Shown here: piece after piece, positions 1 through 6,170 of the stretch
How the letters are laid out: every line of letters begins with the position of its first letter
Position numbering within the stretch: position 1 is the stretch's first letter
DNA from: Erythrobacter sp.
GTDB lineage: Bacteria; Pseudomonadota; Alphaproteobacteria; Sphingomonadales; Sphingomonadaceae
Length of the DNA stretch: 7,902 bases
Reading direction: 5' to 3'
Assembly (NCBI GenBank): GCA_002695185.1
Contig: NZOF01000186.1
Span: forward strand, 2,687 to 10,588
The notes under the pieces: model-generated
Told to the model about the DNA's origin: nothing
What the model saw: the letters and a program-made list of their open reading frames with translations, nothing else
Database searches by the model: none
Program-made: the position numbers and the translations under genes

Positions 1-133
1 GCGCGAAGAATATTTGACAACCTACTGGCGCGAGGTGGAGGACGAGCACGGATCGCTCGACGCCTATCTCGAGAGCGTCATAGGTGTGGACGAGCTGTTG
101 AAGGAGCAGCTTCGGCAGCGCTTCGTGGCGTGA
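1..133 (+). CDS. C-terminal end of a probable tyrosine-protein phosphatase (partial)
   Basis: The frame beginning at position 2 is open to a TGA at 131-133 and gives 43 residues, starting REEYLTTYW and ending LKEQLRQRFVA. The pattern of an acidic stretch, then HGSLDAYL, then a short hydrophobic 'VIGVDELL', then a terminal 'LRQRF', resembles the C-terminal helices of the bacterial tyrosine/serine phosphatase family (Y_phosphatase3 type). In that family a glycine-x-x-x-x-tyrosine turn precedes the last helix. The catalytic CxxxxxR loop lies upstream of the window, so enzymatic function cannot be seen here. The gene ends 69 bases before trxB on the same strand, and that gap shows no clear terminator or promoter. 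The reading frame itself is convincing; the family call rests on a short tail and is tentative. Confidence 0.55.
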   Translation, partial: REEYLTTYWREVEDEHGSLDAYLESVIGVDELLKEQLRQRFVA

Positions 134-202
134 CATCTTCGGGGCCGATGCCCATATAGCCGCCTCACGATTTTTCCCGACACGCATACGAGATTCACGA
201 TC

Positions 203-1186
203 ATGGCCACCCATCGCACCAAGATGCTCATTATCGGCTCCGGCCCCGCTGGCTATTCCGCCGCTATCTATGGCGCGCGGGCGATGATGGAGCCGATCGT
301 GGTGCAGGGCCTGCAGCCCGGCGGGCAGCTGACCATCACCACCGATGTGGAGAACTATCCCGGCTTCGAGGATGTCGTCCAGGGCCCTTGGCTGATGGAG
401 CAGATGCAGAAGCAGGCGGAGCATGTCGGCACACGGATGATGTGGGACACCATCGTCGACGTGGATATTGCTGGCGGTTCCCCCTTCACCGCGACGGGCG
501 ACAGCGGCGACCAGTATGTGGCCGATGTGCTCGTCATCGCGACGGGTGCGCAGGCCAAGTGGCTTGGCGTGCCAGGCGAACAGGAACTGGGCGGCAAGGG
601 CGTATCGGCCTGCGCGACCTGTGACGGGTTCTTCTATCGCGGCAAGAAGGTCGCAGTGATCGGCGGCGGCAACACCGCCGTGGAAGAGGCGCTGTACCTC
701 ACCAACCACTCCGACGACGTGACGCTGATCCACCGCCGCGACGAATTGCGGGCGGAGCGGATCCTGCAGGAGCGTTTGCTAAATCATCCCAAGATCTCCG
801 TCATCTGGAACAAGGCGGTCGAAAGCTTCGAGGCGGGCGAGAATGGCGCGCTGCATCATCTCAACATGCGCGACACGGTGACGGGCGAAGACAGCCAGCT
901 GGAAGTCGACGGGGCCTTCGTGGCGATCGGCCATGCCCCGGCAACGGAACTGTTCAAGGGCAAGCTTCCGATGGACGATGGCGGCTATCTCCTGACCGAA
1001 GCCGGATCGCCCAAGACCGATGTTCCGGGCGTGTTCGCGGCTGGCGACGTGACCGACCATGTCTATCGCCAGGCGGTGACGGCGGCCGGCATGGGCTGCA
1101 TGGCCGCGCTCGATGCTGAGCGTTTCCTGGCCAATATCGAGATCGATGCCGACGGCCACGTGCAAGAAGCGGAAGCCGCCGAGTAG
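203..1186 (+). CDS. trxB: Thioredoxin-disulfide reductase (NADPH, FAD)
   Basis: This cytoplasmic flavoenzyme passes electrons from NADPH through FAD and a redox disulfide to thioredoxin. The 327 residues match the usual length of the low-molecular-weight bacterial form. In order there is an FAD-binding GSGPAG at 12-17, the GGQL/ENYPGF region at 40-55, the redox-active CATC at 137-140 followed by DG, an NADPH-binding GGGNTA at 154-159, the HRR at 177-179 that contacts the NADPH phosphate, and a second FAD motif, GDV, at 281-283. All key residues are present. The ATG at 203 puts the first beta strand and GxGxxG at the expected distance; only a weak purine-rich 'gag' lies upstream. It stands alone: the gene before it looks unrelated and a repeat-filled gap follows it. 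The acidic, alanine-rich tail after residue 310 is an unremarkable extension. Confidence 0.97.
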   Translation: MATHRTKMLIIGSGPAGYSAAIYGARAMMEPIVVQGLQPGGQLTITTDVENYPGFEDVVQGPWLMEQMQKQAEHVGTRMMWDTIVDVDIAGGSPFTATGDSGDQYVADVLVIATGAQAKWLGVPGEQELGGKGVSACATCDGFFYRGKKVAVIGGGNTAVEEALYLTNHSDDVTLIHRRDELRAERILQERLLNHPKISVIWNKAVESFEAGENGALHHLNMRDTVTGEDSQLEVDGAFVAIGHAPATELFKGKLPMDDGGYLLTEAGSPKTDVPGVFAAGDVTDHVYRQAVTAAGMGCMAALDAERFLANIEIDADGHVQEAEAAE

Positions 1187-1200
1187 GCTTTTACTGCATC

Positions 1201-1302
1201 GTCATTGCGAGCTGAAGGCGAAGCAATCCATCACCCGATTTTTCAGCGGTTTGCCTGAGGCGGCGGTGGATTGCCGCGTCGCCTTTGGCTCCTCGCAATG
1301 AC
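1201..1302. repeat. Imperfect inverted-repeat element, copy 1
   Basis: The left arm (1201-1230, beginning gtcattgcgag and ending gcaatcca) is matched in reverse complement by the right arm (about 1267-1302, beginning tggattgc and ending ctcgcaatgac). Small insertions break the pairing. The spacing and sequence look like the dispersed palindromic intergenic repeats common in sphingomonad genomes. As RNA it could fold into a long imperfect hairpin just after trxB and might also help end or protect the transcript. It has no T-tract of an intrinsic terminator. Copy 2 follows after a 9-base gap. Confidence 0.65.
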
Positions 1303-1311
1303 TTTCGAAGT

Positions 1312-1408
1312 ACGTCATCGCGAGCGTAGCGCGGCGATCCATGGGGTGGCCTGGCCTCTTGCCGTGGGGGCAGGGGTTGATCGCCGCGTCGCCTTCTCAC
1401 GATGACGT
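1312..1408. repeat. Imperfect inverted-repeat element, copy 2
   Basis: The left arm (from 1312, acgtcatcgcgag...gcggcgatcc) pairs with the right arm (about 1378-1408, ttgatcgccgcg...cgatgacgt). The outermost 9 bases match exactly in reverse complement. The arms share the core layout 'gtcatYgcgag...gcRatcc' with copy 1 but differ at several bases, so the two are diverged copies of one family rather than a recent duplication. The element lies between the converging 3' ends of trxB and the minus-strand MAPEG gene. Confidence 0.62.
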
Positions 1409-1417
1409 GCTTTGCCT

Positions 1418-1849
1418 TTAGCTCAGATCGAACGCCCAGATGGCGGCGTGGACGATCAGCGCGATCAGAACCACGCTCGACAGGGCGAACAGGACGAAGC
1501 GCACCATGACCTTGTTCGCGGTGACCTGGACCAGCGAATGCAGGATGCGCAGGCCGACATAGATCCACGCCAGAAACGCGTTCATCCCGTCACCCCAACC
1601 GACCATCGCCAGCAGCAGGCAGACCGCATAAAACACGGTCGGTTGTTCGTGCAAGTGATTGTAATTATGTGCTTTCCACTGCACCTCTGCAGGCAGCTTC
1701 GCATCGAGCGTGCCGGTCTTGCGCGCCTCGTCCGGGGTAATCTGCGCCTTCGTCATGGCGGGGATGCGGGTGATGTACATCCACACCCACATGACCATGG
1801 TCCAGGCCAGCAGGACGACGACGGGGCGCAGGATTTCGGCATCGATCAT
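1418..1849 (-). CDS. MAPEG-family membrane protein (second of a tandem pair)
   Basis: A 143-residue integral membrane protein of the MAPEG superfamily (membrane-associated eicosanoid and glutathione metabolism proteins, whose characterised members are mostly glutathione-dependent). It has about four hydrophobic helices: residues 8-28, 70-86, 91-108 and 115-140. The family signature is at 59-74, KAHNYNHLHEQPTVFY, equivalent to the H-N-x-x-E-x-x-P loop of MAPEG proteins. I chose the ATG at 1849 rather than the in-frame one at 1903. The shorter form leaves a 10-base gap after the upstream gene and has a 'gagg' about 8 bases before it, while the longer form would add a polar, unconserved N-terminus and overlap the neighbour by 44 bases. 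The substrate is unknown; for divergent bacterial members catalytic activity cannot be assumed. It lies downstream of a paralog and probably in the same transcript. Confidence 0.88.
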   Translation of the reverse strand: MIDAEILRPVVVLLAWTMVMWVWMYITRIPAMTKAQITPDEARKTGTLDAKLPAEVQWKAHNYNHLHEQPTVFYAVCLLLAMVGWGDGMNAFLAWIYVGLRILHSLVQVTANKVMVRFVLFALSSVVLIALIVHAAIWAFDLS

Positions 1850-1859
1850 GGCAGCAACC

Positions 1860-2312
1860 TCAAACGGGGGCGAGACTGGGATCGTGGAACAGCGTGACCG
1901 CAATCGCGCGCCACGCCAAATGGACCATGGCCAGCGTCGACAGCAGGAAGATCATGAAGCGGACCGAGACGATGTTGACGGTCGCCTGCCACACGGAATG
2001 GACGATGCGCAGCGCCACATAGACCCAGGCAATGACGACATCGAGCGCGGTCGCCCCCATGATCGCAATGATCACGCTGGCCGCATAAAAGATGGTCGGC
2101 TGTTCCATCAGATGTGCGTAATTATGCGCTTTCCAGTTCACCCGGTCATCGAGCACGCCTTCCAGATCTTGGCCGCGCCCGCCGGGCTTGGCTTCGCCGA
2201 GGCCCGATCCGACCTTCTTCATCGCGGGCAGGCGGGTGAACGCCATCCACATCAGCATGATAAGCGACCACGCAACCAGCACTGCGGCGGGGGCGAGCAT
2301 TTGAGCTTGCAT
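1860..2312 (-). CDS. MAPEG-family membrane protein (first of a tandem pair)
   Basis: A 150-residue paralog of the gene that follows it. It has the same order: an N-terminal helix (residues 6-27, ending FTRLPAM), a polar loop, the signature KAHNYAHLMEQPTIFY at 61-76, and helices near 74-88, 92-108 and 115-138. The loop between helix 1 and the signature is longer and glycine-rich here (residues 33-58, KKVGSGLGEAKPGGRGQ...) than in its partner, which is the main difference. A strong 'gggag' lies about 10 bases before the ATG. The upstream dehydratase gene ends 53 bases away on the same strand, so the three genes may be cotranscribed. MAPEG proteins are typically trimers with the active site between subunits; the two paralogs could be separate homo-oligomers or one mixed complex. 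That is speculation. Confidence 0.88.
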   Translation of the reverse strand: MQAQMLAPAAVLVAWSLIMLMWMAFTRLPAMKKVGSGLGEAKPGGRGQDLEGVLDDRVNWKAHNYAHLMEQPTIFYAASVIIAIMGATALDVVIAWVYVALRIVHSVWQATVNIVSVRFMIFLLSTLAMVHLAWRAIAVTLFHDPSLAPV

Positions 2313-2365
2313 TGAAATCGTCTCCCTCTCTCAGCCCGCAGGACTGCGGCGATGGTGCGTGAAAG

Positions 2366-3319
2366 TCAAACCTCAACCAATGTGGACGCGAAGCTATCCG
2401 CATCGGTGTTGCCGCCGGTGACCATGATCACCGTGCCTTCATCCACCGGAACCTTGCCCGCGAGCGCTGCCGCCAGCGCCGCCGCACCGCCCGGTTCGAC
2501 GACGAGGTTGAGCTGCGAAAAGGCAAAGCGCTGCGCCTTGCGCACTTCATCATCGGTTACACTGACGCCCGGTTCTGCCCGCCCGCGCAGCACCTCCAGA
2601 TTGATCGGCTTGGTCGCATCGGGCTGCAAGGCATCGCAGATGGTGGAGGGCGGGTTGGCCCCCACGCGGACGATCTTGCCCGCGGCCATTGCACGGCCCA
2701 CCATGTCCCAGCCTTCCGGCTCCACCACATGGATCGCGCTTTCGGGAGAGGACAGGGCGAGGCCAGCGGCCAGCCCGCCGCCGCCGCAACACACCACGAA
2801 GCGGGAAGGGGCCCGGCCAAGCTGTTCGGCGGCCTCGATCCCGGCGCTGCCCTGTCCTTCGATCACCCAGGGATCGCCGAAAGCGTGGACCAGCGTGGCT
2901 CCGCGCGCTGCCACTTCGCGGGCGGCCCCTTCATCGCGGTCTTCGCCGGGCCGGTCGTAGAACACGATTTCCGCGCCCAGCGCGCGGGTGGCCTCAAGCT
3001 TCACCCTGGGGGCGTTGCGCGGCATCACGATGGCCGCTTCGATGCCAAGCTTGCGCGCCGCCCAGGCCACGCCTTGCGCATGATTGCCCGATGACACGGC
3101 AACCACGCCGCGCGCCTTTTCCTGCTCCGACAGGTTCGACAGGCGCCACCAGCCGCCCCGTATCTTGAACGCGCCGACCGGCTGCAGGCTCTCGGCCTTC
3201 ACATGCGCGCGGACCCCGCCGATTTCCACCGGCAGCAGCGGTGTGGACGGAAGAATGGCGGCGATGGAGTGCGCCGCGGCGATCACGCCATCGCGATTCG
3301 GAGAGCGATCTGTGTTCAT
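2366..3319 (-). CDS. PLP-dependent threonine/serine dehydratase-like enzyme
   Basis: A cytoplasmic fold-type II PLP enzyme of the threonine dehydratase / serine racemase group, which deaminates threonine to 2-oxobutanoate or serine to pyruvate. Seen in the 317 residues: the PLP lysine K52 in QPVGAFKIRGG, the substrate loop SSGNHAQG at 77-84, the phosphate-binding glycine cluster CGGGG at 178-182, EPGGAAALAA at 275-284, and the terminal TGGNTD at 301-306. There is no C-terminal ACT-like regulatory domain, so this is the short form and not the isoleucine-regulated biosynthetic IlvA. I chose the ATG at 3319 because the protein then begins like its family; extending to 3478 would add 53 arginine-rich residues translated from the intergenic repeat. 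The ribosome-binding site is poor ('aagga' about 14 bases upstream). Exact substrate is not determinable from sequence; serine/threonine dehydratase, racemase or hydroxyaspartate dehydratase are all possible. Confidence 0.9.
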   Translation of the reverse strand: MNTDRSPNRDGVIAAAHSIAAILPSTPLLPVEIGGVRAHVKAESLQPVGAFKIRGGWWRLSNLSEQEKARGVVAVSSGNHAQGVAWAARKLGIEAAIVMPRNAPRVKLEATRALGAEIVFYDRPGEDRDEGAAREVAARGATLVHAFGDPWVIEGQGSAGIEAAEQLGRAPSRFVVCCGGGGLAAGLALSSPESAIHVVEPEGWDMVGRAMAAGKIVRVGANPPSTICDALQPDATKPINLEVLRGRAEPGVSVTDDEVRKAQRFAFSQLNLVVEPGGAAALAAALAGKVPVDEGTVIMVTGGNTDADSFASTLVEV

Positions 3320-3343
3320 GTTCGCGCCCAGTTTCCTTGACCA

Positions 3344-3364
3344 AGTTGACACAGTTGACACAGT
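3344..3364. repeat. 9-bp tandem direct repeat in a divergent promoter region
   Basis: The unit agttgacac occurs twice in direct succession, followed by agt, so TTGACA appears at 3346-3351 and 3355-3360 exactly 9 bases apart. It lies 25 bases upstream of the dehydratase start and about 200 bases upstream of the polyamine dehydrogenase start. TTGACA is the ideal sigma-70 -35 hexamer, but I see no good -10 at 16-18 bases from either copy on the plus strand. On the minus strand it reads as repeated GTGTCAACT, which could be a binding site. The rest of 3320-3559 shows no gene. Confidence 0.5.
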
Positions 3365-3559
3365 CCTGAGAACAAACTCCGCTGTGCCAAAAGAGGCGGA
3401 AATCCGGGCGGCGAAATGGGGAAGCTGGCGTGGTTCATGAAACCGCCATGCCCGAAAAGGCTGCCGGTAGGAAAGCACCTTCGACGGATCGTTTGGACAG
3501 GCCCGTGCATTCGGTTAAGGGGCGCGCGATATTTCATTCTGACACAAGAGGTTTCATCC

Positions 3560-4771
3560 ATGTCGACAGTTCTGGTCATCGGTGCAGGCGGCGTCAGCTC
3601 GGTCTGCGTTCACAAGATGGCGATGAATAAGGAGATCTTTTCCGACATCCATCTCGCCAGCCGTACCAAGTCCAAATGCGACAGCATCGCCGCCAGCGTG
3701 AAAGAGCGCACTGGCGAGGATGTGGCGACTTACGAGATCGACGCTGAAGAAGTGCCGGCGATGATCAATCTGATCCGCAAGATCCAGCCCAGCCTGGTCG
3801 TGAACCTTGCCCTGCCGTATCAGGATCTGCCGATCATGGATGCCTGCCTCGAAGCGGGCGTGGATTACCTCGACACGGCGAATTACGAACCGAAGGACGA
3901 GGCGAAGTTCGAATATAAGTGGCAGTGGGCCTATCACGATCGCTTCAAGGAAGCGGGCCTGATGGCGCTGCTGGGTTCTGGCTTCGATCCGGGCGTAACC
4001 AGCGTGTTCACTATGTGGCTGAAGAAGCACAAGCTGAAGACCATTCGCCAGCTCGACATTCTCGATTGCAATGGCGGCGACCATGGCCAGGCCTTTGCCA
4101 CCAACTTCAATCCGGAAATCAATATCCGCGAAGTGACCGCGCCTGCGCGCCACTGGGAAAACGGCGAATTCGTCGAGACCCCGGCCATGGGCAAGAAGGT
4201 GGAATTCGACTTCGAGGCCGTCGGCCAGAAGAACATGTACATGATGTATCACGAGGAACTGGAAAGCCTCGCCAAGTTCAATCCCGAGCTTGAGCGTGCG
4301 CGGTTCTGGATGACCTTCGGCGATGAATACATCAAGCACCTTACCGTGCTGCAGAACGTGGGCATGACCCGGATCGATCCGGTCCGTTATCAGGGCAAGG
4401 ACATCATCCCGCTGCAGTTCCTCGCCGCCGTGCTGCCCAAGCCCGAAACGCTGGGCGAAACGACCAAGGGCAACACCAATATCGGCGTGATCGCGACCGG
4501 CGAAGCGCTGGATGGCTCGGGCGAGAAGACCTTCTACATCAACAATATCTGCAGCCACGAAGCCGCTTACGAGGAAACCGGCAATCAGGCCGTGTCCTAC
4601 ACCACCGGCGTGCCCGCCATGATCGGTTCGGCCATGGTGGTCACCGGCAAGTGGGAAGGGGACGGCGTGTTCAACATGGAAGAAATGGATCCCGATCCGT
4701 TCATGGACATGCTGAACGATCACGGCCTGCCCTGGCAGGTCAAGGAACTCGACGGGCCGGTGGACTTCTGA
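3560..4771 (+). CDS. Carboxy(nor)spermidine dehydrogenase, saccharopine dehydrogenase family
   Basis: A 403-residue NAD(P)H-dependent enzyme expected to condense a diamine (putrescine or diaminopropane) with L-aspartate-beta-semialdehyde and reduce the imine to carboxyspermidine or carboxynorspermidine. It has an N-terminal Rossmann motif, VLVIGAGGVSS, at 4-14; the NLALPYQDLPIMDACLEAG segment at 82-100; YLDTANYE at 103-110; GSGFDPGV at 139-146; and CNGGDHGQAFATNFNPE at 170-186, typical of the carboxynorspermidine branch of saccharopine dehydrogenases rather than the lysine-pathway enzymes. The ATG at 3560 has an 'agagg' 8 bases upstream and begins directly with the first beta strand; an in-frame start at 3416 would add a basic, low-quality extension. 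It shares a 1-base ATGA overlap with the next gene. The presence of nspC and an ornithine decarboxylase downstream supports this role over saccharopine metabolism, with putrescine the likelier substrate. Confidence 0.92.
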   Translation: MSTVLVIGAGGVSSVCVHKMAMNKEIFSDIHLASRTKSKCDSIAASVKERTGEDVATYEIDAEEVPAMINLIRKIQPSLVVNLALPYQDLPIMDACLEAGVDYLDTANYEPKDEAKFEYKWQWAYHDRFKEAGLMALLGSGFDPGVTSVFTMWLKKHKLKTIRQLDILDCNGGDHGQAFATNFNPEINIREVTAPARHWENGEFVETPAMGKKVEFDFEAVGQKNMYMMYHEELESLAKFNPELERARFWMTFGDEYIKHLTVLQNVGMTRIDPVRYQGKDIIPLQFLAAVLPKPETLGETTKGNTNIGVIATGEALDGSGEKTFYINNICSHEAAYEETGNQAVSYTTGVPAMIGSAMVVTGKWEGDGVFNMEEMDPDPFMDMLNDHGLPWQVKELDGPVDF

Positions 4772-5169
4772 TGCGGTTCGGCAGCCTTTTTCTGCTCGCG
4801 CCGCTGGCCCTAGCCGGATGCGTCGCGACCACCGAACCTGCACCCGAAGCGCCGCAGGATAATCCGCAGGCGGTTTCGCCCGCCTATCCCACGCTGTCTT
4901 CGGCAGAGCGCGAAGCCTGCATGGCCAAGGGCGGCATGGTCGAACAGCGCGGGCGGATGCAGGCTGAACTCTGCGTCGTTCCCTATGCCGATGCGGGCAA
5001 GGCCTGCACCGACGGCGATCAGTGCGAAGGCAAATGCATTGCGGAAGGCGCAGTCGGCACCCCGCCGGGTGAAACGACCACGGGGATCTGCCAGCGCGAC
5101 GACAAGCTCTTCGGTTGCTTCGGCGAGGTAGAAAACGGCCGGATCGAAAACGGAATATGCGTGGACTGA
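4771..5169 (+). CDS. Small Cys-rich lipoprotein of unknown function
   Basis: 132 residues with a lipoprotein signal: MRFGSLFLLAPLALAGC, a basic start, hydrophobic core and LAGC lipobox, so C17 would be the acylated residue and the protein should be membrane-anchored on the periplasmic side. A proline/alanine-rich linker (residues 19-40) precedes a compact domain with eight further cysteines (C50, C68, C79, C85, C89, C107, C116, C130), including CTDGDQCEGKC at 79-89. An even number suggests four disulfides. I do not recognise a named family; small Cys-rich proteins of this layout are annotated as hypothetical. The ATG at 4771 overlaps the stop of the polyamine dehydrogenase as ATGA, so translation is probably coupled. 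Its 3' end overlaps the next lipoprotein by 13 bases. Function, and any link to polyamines, is unknown. Confidence 0.85.
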   Translation: MRFGSLFLLAPLALAGCVATTEPAPEAPQDNPQAVSPAYPTLSSAEREACMAKGGMVEQRGRMQAELCVVPYADAGKACTDGDQCEGKCIAEGAVGTPPGETTTGICQRDDKLFGCFGEVENGRIENGICVD

Positions 5170-6125
5170 CCATCATCGCTTCGGCGCTCGTCCTGGCTGC
5201 CTGCAGTGGCGGCAGGGGCGGGCGCGAAGAGGCTCCCGATGTCGTGATTGACGAAAGCTGGCCGGATTTGCCGGACAGCGCGGTGTTTGGCGAGCCGATG
5301 GCAGTCGATGTCGACAGCCACGGGCATATCTTCATCCTCCACCGCGCCGGGCACGACGATACGGATGGGGAAGGCTCGGAGATGATATCCGAGCCGACCG
5401 TCTTCATGCTGGCCGCGAACGGCAAATTGCTGGGCAAATGGGGCGCGGATACCTTCGTGGACCCCCACGGGCTTTCGGTGGATGGAGACGACAAGGTCTG
5501 GATTACCGACACCGCTCGCCAGCAGGTCTTCCGCTTCAGCCACGAAGGCACGGAAGAACTCGTGCTGGGCGAACGAGGCGTTGCAGGTGACGATCAGAGC
5601 CACTTTGCCGGACCTGCCGATATCGCCTTCTCGCAAGGGCGCGTGCTGGTGGCAGACGGGCTTTCGAACAACCGCATCGTGGTGCTGGATGGCGATGGCA
5701 ATTTCCTCGACCAATGGGTCGGTCTGACGCGGCCGCGCGGCATCGCGGCGGATGGTGAACGGGTCTATGTGGCCGACAGCGGGTCCTCCGCCGTGCTGGT
5801 GTTTTCGCCCGCCGGTGAACGCGAAGACGAGATCGGTGCAGACCGGAGCGGGCGGCCCTATGCGGTGAAGCCCATCGGCAGCAGCTATGTCCTCGTGATG
5901 GAAGGGCGCGACGGGCAGGACCGGCCCGGCGCGATTGGGCGCATCTACCGCCCCGATGGCGAGCTGGAGCGCGTGTTCGATGCCGGGGTGGATCACCGCA
6001 CCGCCAACAGCATCGGCCAGGACGTGGCCGTCGGGCGCGATGGCAGCGTCTACCTCGTCGACAGCGGCACCGGGCGGGTGGTGAAATTCGAGCTGGCGGT
6101 CGCCGGAGTCGAAGACGAGGACTGA
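5157..6125 (+). CDS. Lipoprotein beta-propeller related to peptidyl-alpha-hydroxyglycine amidating lyase
   Basis: 322 residues with a lipoprotein signal (MRGLTIIASALVLAAC, C16 acylated), then a six-bladed NHL-type propeller. The order of motifs follows the PAL domain of peptidylglycine amidating enzymes: HRAGH at 62-66, LLGKWGADTFVDPHGLSVD at 91-109, VWITD at 114-118, LGERGVAGDDQSHF at 137-150, VADGLSNNRIV at 165-175 and DVAVGRDGSVYLVD at 289-302. Compared with known PAL, R63 and the first zinc histidine (H104) are kept. The tyrosine of DGYCNSR is L169, the second zinc histidine (PHSL) is R194, and the third (PHDI) is Q288. The fold is therefore clear while classical lyase activity is doubtful; it may be a binding or scaffold propeller. 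I chose the ATG at 5157, which gives a clean signal peptide and a 13-base overlap with the preceding lipoprotein gene; the alternative at 5115 adds a charged stretch before it. Confidence 0.87.
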   Translation: MRGLTIIASALVLAACSGGRGGREEAPDVVIDESWPDLPDSAVFGEPMAVDVDSHGHIFILHRAGHDDTDGEGSEMISEPTVFMLAANGKLLGKWGADTFVDPHGLSVDGDDKVWITDTARQQVFRFSHEGTEELVLGERGVAGDDQSHFAGPADIAFSQGRVLVADGLSNNRIVVLDGDGNFLDQWVGLTRPRGIAADGERVYVADSGSSAVLVFSPAGEREDEIGADRSGRPYAVKPIGSSYVLVMEGRDGQDRPGAIGRIYRPDGELERVFDAGVDHRTANSIGQDVAVGRDGSVYLVDSGTGRVVKFELAVAGVEDED

Positions 6126-6170
6126 CTTCACCCCTTTCGCTTGGCGGCCCCGGCGCCTAGATGCGCTGCC

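Noticed and set aside
1191..1568. A 125-codon minus-strand frame across the repeat region
   Set aside because: It is translated mainly from the palindromic repeats and the 3' end of the MAPEG gene in another frame; it has no start signal or domain.
1412..2315. Open frames of 161 and 201 codons on the plus strand through the MAPEG genes
   Set aside because: They are antisense to two proteins with transmembrane helices and a conserved signature. The plus-strand products are rich in H, D, Q and R with no plausible fold.
3320..3478. N-terminal extension of the dehydratase to an ATG at 3478
   Set aside because: The extra 53 residues come from the intergenic direct repeat, are basic and unlike the family, and would cross the divergent promoter region.
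3554..5551. A 665-codon open frame on the minus strand opposite the polyamine dehydrogenase and lipoproteins
   Set aside because: It is a shadow of well-supported plus-strand genes, with low-complexity arginine/proline runs and no domain.
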